Of a stretch of DNA of 64,000 nt, positions 44,123-53,592 are shown piece by piece. A model generated the notes under the pieces. The model saw only the letters and a program-made list of their open reading frames with translations. It did no database searches and was not told the DNA's origin. Every line of letters starts with the position of its first letter. Within the stretch, counting starts at the first letter, position 1. Both the position numbers and the translations under genes were made by a program. Source of the DNA: Hirschia baltica ATCC 49814 (GTDB lineage Bacteria; Pseudomonadota; Alphaproteobacteria; Caulobacterales; Hyphomonadaceae); NCBI RefSeq assembly GCF_000023785.1, contig NC_012982.1, forward strand, positions 3,162,001 through 3,226,000, in the 5' to 3' direction.

Positions 44123-44458
44123 TTAACTCGACGATAAGATAAGCGTAACACACACGACATCAAGTTGACTTAAGGACACTTTGAAATACCCTGTTTTGGT
44201 TTCCTCAAACGCTATCTCAAATTCAATATCGGGTTTGATAAGCGCCCTCAATTTCAATTTGGAAAAACCACATAGACGCTCAATATTTGCGTGCTCCAAA
44301 ACGACCTGTTGCGCGGCTTCAACGAGCAATGCTGCTGGGATAACCGGATCGCCGGGAAAATGCCCGGGTAAACTAGGATGGTCAGAACTGATAGTTTGAT
44401 TTACACGCATTTGCCTTAATCCAGTTCTACGCTCAACCTTGTTAGATTTCTTCCGCAA
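44123..44458 (-). CDS. hotdog-fold 3-hydroxyacyl-ACP dehydratase-like protein (ApeI-type)
   Basis: Hotdog thioester dehydratase, about 95 residues if started at the ATG at 44410 (MRVNQTISSD) and 111 residues from 44458. HPSLPGHFPGDPVIPAALLV holds the FabZ/FabA-like catalytic His and, a few residues on, Glu in LLVEAAQQ. In aryl polyene clusters an ApeI-type protein with this motif dehydrates the 3-hydroxyacyl-ACP intermediate. A divergent ApeP-like hotdog gene starts 16 bp from the longer start, so the shorter start leaves room for promoters. Confidence 0.8.
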   Translation of the reverse strand: MRKKSNKVERRTGLRQMRVNQTISSDHPSLPGHFPGDPVIPAALLVEAAQQVVLEHANIERLCGFSKLKLRALIKPDIEFEIAFEETKTGYFKVSLSQLDVVCVTLILSSS

Positions 44459-44473
44459 TAAAGACAGATCAAC

Positions 44474-44893
44474 ATGACCGCAATATCAGACCTGATTCCA
44501 CATACCGGAAACATGGTGCTCATAAATACTGTACAGTCTTGCAACCAAGACGACATTATTTGCACAACTGACACACATTTTTCGCCCACAAACCCACTAC
44601 GAAATGCACACGGATTACCCATTAGCGCCGCACTGGAATATGGCGCACAAGCAATCGCACTTCATGGCGCAATGAATAAATCCCAGTCGGAAAAGTCCCC
44701 AAAAGCGCTTATCGTCGCCGTTAGACAAGCTGATTGGACAACAGATTGGCTTCACACAATTGATTCAGAACTCATCATACAAGCGAGCATAGCAACACGC
44801 ATGAATGCGCTTGCCCGCTACACGTTTAAAATCTCTTCAAAATCAGATAATAGCTATATATATCAAGCTGATGTGTCTGTTTCGATCAGCTAG
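44474..44893 (+). CDS. hotdog-fold protein, ApeP-like dehydratase
   Basis: 139 residues opening with LIPHTGNMVLINTVQSCNQD, the hallmark of ApeP-type hotdog proteins in aryl polyene clusters, then GLPISAALEYGAQAIALHGA with the central hotdog helix and a conserved Glu. The fold acts on acyl thioesters, presumably as a second dehydratase or a partner of the ApeI-like protein encoded divergently. Ends 8 bp inside the convergent glycosyltransferase gene. Confidence 0.78.
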   Translation: MTAISDLIPHTGNMVLINTVQSCNQDDIICTTDTHFSPTNPLRNAHGLPISAALEYGAQAIALHGAMNKSQSEKSPKALIVAVRQADWTTDWLHTIDSELIIQASIATRMNALARYTFKISSKSDNSYIYQADVSVSIS

Positions 44894-46079
44894 CATCAAT
44901 TGCATTTAGCAATTGTCGTAGATCCGATGCATCCTCAAGAAACAATGTATCTCTTGCCTGATAATTGCGGTCTCGCGCAGCTAGGTATTCATCCCAATCA
45001 GCAGATTTTAGAAACGCAATCAAAGCCTCGCTACTTGCCTCTGGTAACACATAGCCTAAATTGTGTTGCGCCACATAATTTGCACTCTCTTGTCCCGATA
45101 TTGTCAGTGGGACAACACCTAGTGCACCGCCCTGATATACACGGTTAGGAAGCAATAAAGGAGAATTACCTTCAGGGTCAAAATAGTCAGCACACCAATT
45201 AAAATGCGCAGATCCATAAATTTCTTCTAAATCATCAGGCGTGCGGTATTCGCCGCCAAATTCTACATTTTCAATGCCTGAAAATGTCTGCTCAAAAAGC
45301 TCAGGATAGATGGTCTGCTTACCACGCAGATAAAATTTTACCTTTGAACCCATAGCCTTAGCAGTATCGGCCAGAATTTTCATAGAAGCCGGACAACGCA
45401 ATGTTCCATGCCAACACACAACCCAAGGCGATACGCCCTCTTCCGGCTTTACGCGATGGGCATTCATTTGCTCTGGCGTTGGCATGTCACCCATTTGTTC
45501 GGAAAGAAGCTTATTCTCCCAAACAAAATGCTTGCCGTTATAATTTTGATATTTCTCAAAATATCCACGTATAAACCCCGGAGATGTCACAACCAGTAAA
45601 CTGATCTGATTGAGAATGATCTTCTCTAACCCCCGAAACACTTTTCCCTTGAGACCTTTGCCAAAGAAAAACTCTTGAATATCAGGAACATCATAAATCA
45701 GCTTCGCTTTTGAACCCGTCAAAACTTTTGCCAACATACCAATAAACATCATATCAAAATTGCGTGCCATTATGAATTTGGCACTGCGTAAATCCTGTTT
45801 ATGATCAACAAGTATCTTTAGACCTTTAAGCAAGGCCGGCACCCGCTTTGCGTAATTATTATCAGCAGTAATCCCCAGCTCAACATTGTCCCATTCGGGT
45901 TGATAATCAGCGTTGTTTTTTTCACGACGGAAGAAAAAACCTTTTAATTCAACCCCTGCACTCTCTAGTGCGAGCGTGCGCTTTCGCGCATCAACATGTG
46001 TACAATCATGTCCTAGAAAGACACCTTTTCCATAGCGGACTGAAGAAGCGCTTTCTTGAGCATTTGAATTATTGGCCAT
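44886..46079 (-). CDS. glycosyltransferase of the cluster
   Basis: 397 residues from ATG at 46079. A GT-B-like, GT4-type layout: N-terminal Rossmann (FLGHDCTHVDARKRTLALES), linker, and a C-terminal donor domain (VVCWHGTLRCPASMKILADT; FGGEYRTPDDLEEIYGSAHF; EGNSPLLLPNRVYQGGALGV). No membrane segment. Its location in the leftward operon ahead of the dehydratase and Dar genes suggests that the lipid product may be glycosylated, which is not typical of flexirubins. Not proven to be part of the pathway. Confidence 0.8.
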   Translation of the reverse strand: MANNSNAQESASSVRYGKGVFLGHDCTHVDARKRTLALESAGVELKGFFFRREKNNADYQPEWDNVELGITADNNYAKRVPALLKGLKILVDHKQDLRSAKFIMARNFDMMFIGMLAKVLTGSKAKLIYDVPDIQEFFFGKGLKGKVFRGLEKIILNQISLLVVTSPGFIRGYFEKYQNYNGKHFVWENKLLSEQMGDMPTPEQMNAHRVKPEEGVSPWVVCWHGTLRCPASMKILADTAKAMGSKVKFYLRGKQTIYPELFEQTFSGIENVEFGGEYRTPDDLEEIYGSAHFNWCADYFDPEGNSPLLLPNRVYQGGALGVVPLTISGQESANYVAQHNLGYVLPEASSEALIAFLKSADWDEYLAARDRNYQARDTLFLEDASDLRQLLNAIDAS

Positions 46080-46347
46080 AAAAATCTCTATCCAAAACGA
46101 AAAATCGGTACAAACATTCTTCAAAACAACTGCAATCGATACGCCAGACAAGCGAACACTTTATAAAAATGGACTCAAGAATTGGAAACAAGCACATATA
46201 GCTGCAAAAAAAAGCAGCAAATCAGCAGGCATTTGTGAGATTCATGAAATTTCGGACACGAAATCATCGACATATCGCCATGGCTGGTTAGATTACACCT
46301 AATCATTTCGTATTAGAAACAAAGATCGTTCACGCGGGGAGCATTTC

Positions 46348-48174
46348 GTGGAAACTTTAGTCGGTCTCATAGACAATGTGAGCAATTTCATTTGGGGTGG
46401 CACATGGGGAGATCAACGTATTCTTCCTGTTGGTCTTCTCGCAGTATTTTTGGTCGGGACGGGCATCTATATGATGATCCGTTTAGGAGGACGACCGTTA
46501 ACTCGCTTCATTCCTGCTTTGAAAGAAGTGTGGGATGGCCGTAAGGCTCAAGGTGAAGAAGGCGCGATTACACCGTGGCAAGCTCTTTCTACCGCCCTTT
46601 CTGGTCAAGTTGGAACAGGTAACCTTGCCGGTGTTGCCACTGCATTGGCATTGGGTGGTCCCGGCGCAATTTTCTGGATGTGGGTCACTGCCATATTAGG
46701 TATGGCACTCGCATTCTCTGAATCTAGTCTAGCCATAAAATATCGTGAATGGGATGAATACGACCGTGTAAACGGTGGCCCAATGTATTACATCAAAAAC
46801 GGTTTAAGCAAAAACTGGGGTTGGCTAGCTGTCCTATTCTGTATCGGGACACTTGCATCAGCGATGGCAACTGGATCTATGATTCAGGCTAACTCAATTA
46901 CTGAAGCCGCAAAAGAAGTGGCCGCTTCGAGCTTTAATTTCCACCTTCCCGGCTGGGCAGTTGGAGCAGTCATCGCAGCACTTGTATTCGCAGTCATCGT
47001 CGGCGGTATTAAATCTATCGGTTCTGTTGCCGGTAAAGTTGTACCTGTTATGGCAGGGCTTTACGTCGTAATCGCTTTTGTCGTTCTAATGATGAACATT
47101 ACAAAAGTACCCGGCGCTTTTGCAGATATTTTCACATACGCATTTGGCTTTAAACAAGCCGTTGGGGGTGCCGCAGGTTATGGTGTGATGCAAGCTGTTC
47201 GCTTTGGTATCGCTCGCGGTCTATTCTCAAATGAAGCAGGACAAGGTTCGGCGCCTATCGCTCACGCTGCTGCGCAAACCAAAAATCCAGTGCAACAAGG
47301 TGAAATCGCGATGATTGGTGTGTTCATTGATACAATGGTGATTTGTACGATGACTGCATTGGTGATCCTGACTGTTCAAGGTGATTTCAGACGTAATTCT
47401 GCAACAATTGCAGCAGATGCATGTTTTGCAGCCGATCTTATTTCAATACCAGCCCACCCAATTGAAGGTGAGAGCTATTCCAAAGGTGACCTATTCCCTA
47501 CAGCAACACAAATTGGACGAAATTCACTTCTTGCCCATAATGGAGCTGTTGCGCAGGAATTACTGCTTTCATGTCAGGAAGCGGATGCAAGTCTCGTATC
47601 TGACGAAGCTATAAAAGCGTCATACCCAGATGTATTTAGATCTATTTCTGGTGATCAATATGACATACTTATAGCCGCGCAATCAGATTCAGAAACAGAT
47701 CCAACGCTGCTGGAAGCCACAATAGAACGACTTGCAGATATTGAAGCCCAAGCGGATTCAACTCTGACAAAAGTCAAACACGCATGGGAGTCGGATGCCG
47801 ATTCTGCAGCCATTACCACACGTGCCTATGGCGCAGCCTTCCCAGGTGGTGAGTGGGTTGTACCAATAGCGCTCTTCTTCTTCGCATTCACAACAATTAT
47901 TGGTTGGTCTTATTATGGGGAACAAGCACTCACATATCTTGTCGGTGAATGGGCAACTCACCCATTCCGTTTTGCTTGGGTAGCCGTTGTCTTTGCCGGA
48001 AGTCTCGTCACAAACACAGATTCATTGTGGCGCTTAGGTGATATTGCCAACGCGACAATGGCAATTCCAAACCTGATTGCGATTATTGCACTATCAGGTG
48101 TGGTTATCGCTATGCACAAGAAAAACGGTGATCCTGATGCACCGGAAATTTCTGAAGAAGATAAATCAGTCTAA
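46348..48174 (+). CDS. alanine/glycine:cation symporter (AGCS) with a large insertion
   Basis: 608 residues from a GTG at 46348 behind GGGGAG. AGCS family signatures are clear: TPWQALSTALSGQVGTGNLA, GGPGAIFWMWVTAILGMALA, GGPMYYIKNGL and GLFSNEAGQGSAPIAHAAAQ. It imports alanine or glycine with Na+ or H+. Typical members have 450-500 residues. Here about 140 residues (roughly 344-487), acidic and rich in Asp/Glu/Ser, are inserted between TM8-like VICTMTALVILTVQG and the next conserved block TTRAYGAAFPG. The insert looks like an extracytoplasmic loop domain. Confidence 0.92.
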   Translation: METLVGLIDNVSNFIWGGTWGDQRILPVGLLAVFLVGTGIYMMIRLGGRPLTRFIPALKEVWDGRKAQGEEGAITPWQALSTALSGQVGTGNLAGVATALALGGPGAIFWMWVTAILGMALAFSESSLAIKYREWDEYDRVNGGPMYYIKNGLSKNWGWLAVLFCIGTLASAMATGSMIQANSITEAAKEVAASSFNFHLPGWAVGAVIAALVFAVIVGGIKSIGSVAGKVVPVMAGLYVVIAFVVLMMNITKVPGAFADIFTYAFGFKQAVGGAAGYGVMQAVRFGIARGLFSNEAGQGSAPIAHAAAQTKNPVQQGEIAMIGVFIDTMVICTMTALVILTVQGDFRRNSATIAADACFAADLISIPAHPIEGESYSKGDLFPTATQIGRNSLLAHNGAVAQELLLSCQEADASLVSDEAIKASYPDVFRSISGDQYDILIAAQSDSETDPTLLEATIERLADIEAQADSTLTKVKHAWESDADSAAITTRAYGAAFPGGEWVVPIALFFFAFTTIIGWSYYGEQALTYLVGEWATHPFRFAWVAVVFAGSLVTNTDSLWRLGDIANATMAIPNLIAIIALSGVVIAMHKKNGDPDAPEISEEDKSV

Positions 48175-48196
48175 TCCTGATAATTGGATTTAAAAC

Positions 48197-48237
48197 AAAA
48201 AAGGCCGCATCATATTTAAAATGATGCGGCCTTTTTT
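48197..48237. terminator. strong intrinsic terminator
   Basis: Stem of 17 bp with AAAAAAGGCCGCATCAT (48197-48213) and ATGATGCGGCCTTTTTT (48221-48237) around a 7-nt loop; works in both directions, after the AGCS gene and before the convergent peptidoglycan-binding gene. Confidence 0.92.
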
Positions 48238-48279
48238 AATGCTGCATTATCAGTCCGTTTTAAAGGAAGAAATCAGCGT

Positions 48280-49773
48280 CTAATTTGTAGATTTTTCATC
48301 CCAATTCAAACGGTTCCGTACAGAATATTCTTGTGGGCGTTGAAACCGTTTTTGGCTTGTTAATGGAGCTGGCTGACGAATAAGCTCATCACCTGATTCC
48401 ACAATTTCGTGTTCAGCATTCAAAAGCTCTTCTTCACTCATATAACTATATGAAGATACACCATGCTCAAGCATCTGGTCCGCAGCTTGGCGTCCTGTAA
48501 CTGCTGCTGCATAAGCTTCAAATTCACTCGCCATACTCTCGGCGCGATCCATTGTTTTTTTCTCGTGTAAAACTTGGCGCACTGGCGCTTGATATGCATT
48601 GTGACGCTCAGCTTCACGCGTTTCCAAAATCACTTCATGTGCGGGTGCTTGAGGCATAATAATGTGTGATTGCGGCATGATTTCAGGTTGGAAATGTGAT
48701 TGATTTTGAACATGGTTTTGCACAGGCGCTGTATAAACTGGCTCTGAATAAGACGATGTCTGAGAGTGCGAAGATATTGCTTGACGTGAAGAAATTCCGC
48801 CACCCAGCCCCAAATGGCGCATTGTTTCCATCGTTACAAACCCCTGATGAGGCAGGCCATTTGCTGCTTGGAATTGACGCACAGCCTCTTCAGTCTGTGT
48901 GCCGATAATCCCATCGATTGGACCAGAATAGAAACCACGATCGCGCAATGCAATTTGCAAGTCACTTATTGAAGATGTCTGAGCATTTGTATCACACAGA
49001 ACCTCAACCCACTCAAAACGCTCTGGCGCACGCAATACAGTGCGTTCTACAATTGCTGTGCGCGGAGCAGTCATGGATCTAGACGTACTTGCCGGTGAGA
49101 TGATTTCTTGCGTAGATAATGTCTTAAATTCTGGCGGTGTTGGAATTTCTGCCACGCCACCACGATCGACCAATACCTGTTTTTGAACAGTCGCATATTG
49201 TGCTTCTACAGGGATACGTGTCACCTGCTCAGGCTGAACCATAACGCGACGAGTCACAGTGCGCGTTTTTGCAGGCACATCAACCAGACAATAAACCTGC
49301 CCAGTTTGTTCATCTATTTTGCGATGAGATGATAGGTTCGTACCCGCTTTCCAAACTTTGCGGGCTTCTTCAACAATGATTGTTTCTGTCACATCTTCAA
49401 ATCGAGCAGCAATCACCTGAAGACGCTCATGCGCTGGTTTCACCAAGACTTGTTCTGTGACTGTTTCATATACGGGCTGACGCACTTCATAGCGTACACC
49501 TTGATCTTTGACCTGAACATCAATTGATGACGGACCAAATTGAGTGTCATTGACGACAAGACGTTCATGCGCGTCTTCCACCACAACTGTTTCAGGAACA
49601 ATATCATATGCAGCTGGCAAAGTGATGCGTGCAAAACACTGACCCGCTTGCGCATCAGGCAAAGCACCGGCAGGGCTAAATGCACTATGTCCATTTGCAT
49701 GGGGTCCGGCTGCTTGGGCCGACCCAGCAAAACCTATAGCTATCGCTGCCGCTGCCAATAACTTCTTTTTCAT
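48280..49773 (-). CDS. secreted protein with peptidoglycan-binding domain and repeated beta motif
   Basis: 497 residues. Signal peptide LLAAAAIAIGFAGSAQA, cleaved near residue 21. An N-terminal to middle region holds several copies of a VxV-rich beta motif (RQPVYETVTEQVLVKPAHER; EDVTETIIVEEARKVWKAGT; YATVQKQVLVDRG). A peptidoglycan_binding_1 domain follows at about 268-325 (LQIALRDRGFYSGPIDGIIG), and the C-terminal third is Gln/Ser/Glu-rich and probably disordered. It likely attaches to peptidoglycan in the periplasm or outer-membrane layer; no catalytic domain is visible. It stands alone. Confidence 0.85.
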   Translation of the reverse strand: MKKKLLAAAAIAIGFAGSAQAAGPHANGHSAFSPAGALPDAQAGQCFARITLPAAYDIVPETVVVEDAHERLVVNDTQFGPSSIDVQVKDQGVRYEVRQPVYETVTEQVLVKPAHERLQVIAARFEDVTETIIVEEARKVWKAGTNLSSHRKIDEQTGQVYCLVDVPAKTRTVTRRVMVQPEQVTRIPVEAQYATVQKQVLVDRGGVAEIPTPPEFKTLSTQEIISPASTSRSMTAPRTAIVERTVLRAPERFEWVEVLCDTNAQTSSISDLQIALRDRGFYSGPIDGIIGTQTEEAVRQFQAANGLPHQGFVTMETMRHLGLGGGISSRQAISSHSQTSSYSEPVYTAPVQNHVQNQSHFQPEIMPQSHIIMPQAPAHEVILETREAERHNAYQAPVRQVLHEKKTMDRAESMASEFEAYAAAVTGRQAADQMLEHGVSSYSYMSEEELLNAEHEIVESGDELIRQPAPLTSQKRFQRPQEYSVRNRLNWDEKSTN

Positions 49774-50073
49774 TTCAAAACCCCAATTAAGTGTCCGAAT
49801 TGGCTATAAATGTTCGCTCATTCAGCGAATTTCATCAAAGATCAGCAAATTCGGTGCCAGCCAAAGTCTCTGGTTTGACCGTATAATCTTCTTTCTCAGG
49901 CATTAAACAACAATCTTATTGGAATATAGCTAACGCCGTGAAACTAAGTTTTTCAGGAAAATTAGTATATCGACAACACTTTAGTCCGTTTGACCAACTT
50001 AGGTGTTTGCAGTCTTGTCTCGGACGGGCTATGTCCTATTTCTAAAAGAATTACGGGACATCGGGAGTTTAGT

Positions 50074-51087
50074 ATGACCACGCCAGACCTAGAGCCACGC
50101 CAAAACTGGACGAAGGATGAAATAGCAGCAATTTATGAATTGCCATTACCAGATCTTTTCCTAGCAGCTCAACAGGTCCGCAAAGCAAATTGGCCTGAAG
50201 GCCGTATGCAAAAATCGCAACTTCTCTCCATTAAAACAGGTGGATGCGCCGAAAACTGTGGCTATTGTTCCCAATCAGCTCATTTCGACACAGGCATTCC
50301 AGCATCTAAACTAATGGATGTTGAAGCCGTTGTTGGAGAAGCCCGCAAAGCCAAAGAAAATGGCGCAGACCGTTTCTGTATGGGGGCAGCTTGGCGCTCT
50401 CTCAAAGACCGTGACCTGCCTAAAGTCTGTTCCATGATTGAAGCAGTAAAAGCTGAAGGCATGGAAACATGCGTGACTTTGGGTATGCTAAAAGATGGTC
50501 AAGCAGAAGCGCTCTCACAAGCTGGCTTGGACTATTACAACCACAACCTTGATACTTCGCGCGAATATTATGAAAGCGTTGTGACAACACGCACTTATGA
50601 AGATCGAATCGAGACACTTGGCAAAGCCCGCAATGCTGGCTTAAACCTCTGTGTCGGCGGTATTCTTGGTATGGGTGAAGGCCGCCACGACCGTATTGGT
50701 CTACTTCATGAGCTTGCTCAACTTACACCTCACCCTGAAAGTGTTCCTATCAATATGCTTGTGCCAGTTGAAGGCACACCACTTGGTGAAGCTGCTACGA
50801 AACCACTTGAAATCGTTGAACTTGTTCGCGCTATTGCAACAGCTCGTATCATCTTCCCCAAAAGCTGGGTACGTTTATCCGCAGGACGCGAAGCCATGTC
50901 CTCTGAAGGACAAATGCTCTGTATCTTGGCGGGTGCCAACTCAATCTTTGTTGGCAACAAATTGCTTACGGCAGACAACCCAGAAATGAGTGAAGATGAC
51001 AGCTTGCTTGCTGCTATGGGCGTTGAACAAGGTACGATTGCTGACAAACCACCAGCTTGCGCACCAACCGCAATACCGGCTGAATAA
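50074..51087 (+). CDS. bioB: biotin synthase
   Basis: 338 residues from ATG at 50074, with GGGAG upstream and sequence similarity starting there. Radical SAM cysteines are Cys58, Cys62 and Cys65 (GGCAENCGYCSQSA). Conserved features of the family follow: GAAWRSLKDRDL, YYNHNLDTSREYY, and RLSAGREAMSSEGQ. It inserts sulfur into dethiobiotin to form biotin, using two iron-sulfur clusters. It stands alone, without bioA/D/F nearby. The 300 bp upstream show no recognisable BioR or BirA operator. Confidence 0.96.
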   Translation: MTTPDLEPRQNWTKDEIAAIYELPLPDLFLAAQQVRKANWPEGRMQKSQLLSIKTGGCAENCGYCSQSAHFDTGIPASKLMDVEAVVGEARKAKENGADRFCMGAAWRSLKDRDLPKVCSMIEAVKAEGMETCVTLGMLKDGQAEALSQAGLDYYNHNLDTSREYYESVVTTRTYEDRIETLGKARNAGLNLCVGGILGMGEGRHDRIGLLHELAQLTPHPESVPINMLVPVEGTPLGEAATKPLEIVELVRAIATARIIFPKSWVRLSAGREAMSSEGQMLCILAGANSIFVGNKLLTADNPEMSEDDSLLAAMGVEQGTIADKPPACAPTAIPAE

Positions 51088-51105
51088 GTAAATCATTCTA
51101 CAAAC

Positions 51106-51137
51106 AAAAAAGCCTGCTCACTCAAGCAGGCTTTTTT
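51106..51137 (+). terminator. intrinsic terminator after bioB
   Basis: AAAAAAGCCTGCT and AGCAGGCTTTTTT (51106-51118 and 51125-51137) with a 6-nt loop; serves bioB and, in reverse, the convergent gene at 51157. Confidence 0.9.
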
Positions 51138-51156
51138 ATATCAGTTTTCTAGTGCT

Positions 51157-51612
51157 TTAATCTTGATTGAAAACAATCACAGACGCCAGAACGACCTGTG
51201 ACGCACCTTTGCCTAATTGTTTATCGACAGCACGCTGCATGCGTCCTTCAAGAATATCTAGATCTGGCACCATACCCTCGCGATACGGCCCATTCGCATA
51301 TCCTGTCACAGCAATACGCAAATTATCCATAATGCGCGGGCGAATTGCCTCTACATGTTTGCGTGTTTTTGATTTTTCTATGTGCAGGCCAGCATCAACA
51401 GCCATAACTGCGGATACAGCAAACCCTGAAGCAACAGAAACGCGAATTCCAAAAAATGGTACATAATCCTCAGAGCCAGATATTTTCTTCGCTGTTGGAT
51501 CAATCTGACCGGAAGAAGCTTTCGCGGCTGGCGCCAATGCATACGCCATTGGGCTGGCCAACGCCAACACAATAGTCGCAATAAGAGCAAATCGTGCAGA
51601 ATAGAATGTCAT
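51157..51612 (-). CDS. secreted or membrane-anchored FliL-like protein
   Basis: 151 residues from ATG at 51612, with AAGGGGT upstream; the 24 bases before are out of place. Hydrophobic N-terminal signal (FALIATIVLALASPMAYA). The C-terminal half, with KSKTRKHVEAIRPRIMDNLR and a closing VVLASVIVFNQD, resembles FliL-like periplasmic domains: a long helix followed by DLDILEGRMQRAVDKQLGKG and a strand. No flagellar genes are nearby. Family call is tentative. Confidence 0.65.
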   Translation of the reverse strand: MTFYSARFALIATIVLALASPMAYALAPAAKASSGQIDPTAKKISGSEDYVPFFGIRVSVASGFAVSAVMAVDAGLHIEKSKTRKHVEAIRPRIMDNLRIAVTGYANGPYREGMVPDLDILEGRMQRAVDKQLGKGASQVVLASVIVFNQD

Positions 51613-51817
51613 AACACCCCTTATACACCAACACACTTAAGCACTCGTTACACTGTTGAGGCCACATTAAGGCTATTTTACATCACAAAGCGTTCATCTT
51701 CTTACCTCTTCCTCTTGTAATCGCACCAGATAACTCTTTAGTGCTTAGTAGTTTTAAGAAAATGGAATGATTTGTGCGTATAGTTTCACAAACTATATTC
51801 CTAAGGAGATAAGAAAT

Positions 51818-52120
51818 ATGCTGGCTGTGCTCGATGTCGTTATGATGGCCCTTCAATTATTGGTGTGGGTTCTCATTGCACAAGCTGTGTTATCTTGGCT
51901 GATTGCATTTGGGATTGTGAACACTCGCAACCAATTTGTTTCAACAATCTATAGTATCACGCACCAAATCTCTGATCCTCTGACTAAACCAATTCGAAGA
52001 TTTATCCCTTCTATGGGTGGTTTGGACCTGTCTTTCATTGTTCTGATTTTTGCAATCTACTTCTTGCAAAGCTTCATTGTACGCTACCTCTACCCTGCAT
52101 TCAGCAGCGCAGGTATCTAG
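51818..52120 (+). CDS. YggT family membrane protein
   Basis: 100 residues from ATG at 51818, with AAGGAG upstream. Two membrane spans (ALQLLVWVLIAQAVLSWLIA; FIVLIFAIYFLQSFIVRYLY) and the YggT signature region ISDPLTKPIRRFIPSMGG. Conserved in proteobacteria beside DUF167 and involved in membrane or division functions in some species. Followed immediately by the DUF167 gene. Confidence 0.9.
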   Translation: MLAVLDVVMMALQLLVWVLIAQAVLSWLIAFGIVNTRNQFVSTIYSITHQISDPLTKPIRRFIPSMGGLDLSFIVLIFAIYFLQSFIVRYLYPAFSSAGI

Positions 52121-52130
52121 CGCATAATTG

Positions 52131-52460
52131 ATGTCCACTTTCTGGAAAACTCGCGACGATGATTTAGACATCGTCGCGCGCGTCACACCTAATGCATCAA
52201 AAGACGCCGTTGAAGCACCAGAACAAGACGCCGCAGGCAGAACCTACCTAAAACTCCGTGTGCGCGCTATTCCCGACAAAGGAAAAGCCAATAAAGCCGT
52301 AGAAAAACTACTTGCTAGCCATTTTAACCTTCCCAAATCAAAAGTAGCTGTAGTCAAAGGGTCCACGGATCGGTTAAAGACCATTCGCATCAGCGACGGT
52401 GCTGACTTATCCAGCCAACTTGCAGAAAAGTATGGAGATAGACATGGCGACAAGAATTGA
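52131..52460 (+). CDS. DUF167 family (YggU) protein
   Basis: 109 residues from ATG at 52131 (a TTG one codon earlier is in frame). Family features: [40 protein letters not shown] and [18 protein letters not shown]. Small soluble alpha/beta protein of unknown role, commonly next to YggT. The folD gene begins inside its last codons (52444). Confidence 0.92.
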   Translation: MSTFWKTRDDDLDIVARVTPNASKDAVEAPEQDAAGRTYLKLRVRAIPDKGKANKAVEKLLASHFNLPKSKVAVVKGSTDRLKTIRISDGADLSSQLAEKYGDRHGDKN

Positions 52461-53334
52461 TGGAAAAGCGATTGCAGCAGATGTGCGCGTCAATGTGGCC
52501 AAGGCAGTCTCAGAACTCCCATCTCAGCCTACACTAGCCGTTATTCTTGTCGGAGAAGACCCAGCCAGCCAAGTTTACGTCAACTCCAAAGTCAAACAAA
52601 CGCAAGAATGCGGTATGCGCTCGCTCCATAATGTCCTACCGGCAAACGCCACGCAGGACCAAGTCGAAGCAGAAATCGCTAAACTAAATGATGATCCTGA
52701 AGTCGACGGAATTTTACTTCAACTCCCCTTGCCCAAAGGTTTGGACGCTGACTCAGCGATAGAAAAAATCAGTCCAGATAAAGATGTAGATGGCCTAACA
52801 GAAGCCTCAGCGGGTCGTCTCGTTTTGGGGAAACCTGGCCTTCGTCCATGCACACCCTCAGGATGCGTCATCCTAGCCAAACGCGCTTTAGGAAATGACC
52901 TTTCAGGCAAGAATGTTGTGGTTGTTGGGCGTTCAATTTTAGTTGGAAAGCCAGCTGCTCTACTTTTCCTCGCTGAAAACTGCACCGTCACAATTGCGCA
53001 TTCACGCACCAAAGACCTTGCAGCTGTTTGCCGCGAAGCTGATATTCTTGTGCCTGCCGTTGGCCGCCCACAAATGCTCACGGGCGAATATGTAAAACCC
53101 GGCGCTGTCGTCATTGATGTGGGTATTAACCGGATTGATGCCCCTGAACGCGGCGAAGGTAAAACACGTCTTGTCGGTGATGCTGAATTTGACAGCTGCG
53201 AGGCTGTAGCTGGACACATCACACCTGTTCCCGGCGGTGTTGGACCGATGACAATCGCTTGCCTCTTGCAAAACACTGTGCTGGCAGCATGCGCACGTCG
53301 AGGCTGGAATATACCCGATATTTTAAACAGCTAA
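52444..53334 (+). CDS. folD: bifunctional methylenetetrahydrofolate dehydrogenase/cyclohydrolase
   Basis: 296 residues from ATG at 52444, overlapping DUF167 by 17 bp. Oxidises 5,10-methylene-THF to methenyl-THF with NADP+ and hydrolyses it to 10-formyl-THF. The catalytic lysine is in [13 protein letters not shown], the [13 protein letters not shown] region binds substrate, the Rossmann motif is [14 protein letters not shown], and [16 protein letters not shown] closes the active site. Standard family length. Part of the YggT-DUF167-FolD run. Confidence 0.96.
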   Translation: MATRIDGKAIAADVRVNVAKAVSELPSQPTLAVILVGEDPASQVYVNSKVKQTQECGMRSLHNVLPANATQDQVEAEIAKLNDDPEVDGILLQLPLPKGLDADSAIEKISPDKDVDGLTEASAGRLVLGKPGLRPCTPSGCVILAKRALGNDLSGKNVVVVGRSILVGKPAALLFLAENCTVTIAHSRTKDLAAVCREADILVPAVGRPQMLTGEYVKPGAVVIDVGINRIDAPERGEGKTRLVGDAEFDSCEAVAGHITPVPGGVGPMTIACLLQNTVLAACARRGWNIPDILNS

Positions 53335-53592
53335 ATGTCTGGCTCTAAACATCGCAATCGCCTCCCCCATGCTTGGTTTCAATCTCTTTGGACCAAGCAA
53401 GATGGCCATTGCGCAATTTGCGGTGAGCCTATGCCAAATTCACGCTTTGAAACGCCACATGCAAATGTTTGGAAAAAACAGCGACCGACATTTGACCATA
53501 TCATTCCCAAATCAAAACACGGCGATGACAAAATAGAAAACCTGCAACTTGCTCACGCGATTTGCAACAAAACCAAGGGCAATCGCCTATAA
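53335..53592 (+). CDS. HNH endonuclease family protein
   Basis: 85 residues, ATG directly after the folD stop. A compact HNH module: zinc cysteines CAICGEPM, then the FDHIIPKSKHGDDKIENLQL core (His and Asn) and AHAICNKTKGNRL. Small stand-alone HNH proteins of this type are common in alphaproteobacteria; role in DNA processing unknown. Confidence 0.88.
   Translation: MSGSKHRNRLPHAWFQSLWTKQDGHCAICGEPMPNSRFETPHANVWKKQRPTFDHIIPKSKHGDDKIENLQLAHAICNKTKGNRL

Noticed and set aside
52719-53276. Leftward 185-codon frame in folD
   Set aside because: Mirror of a conserved enzyme gene; codon-position pattern makes a long antisense frame expected by chance.
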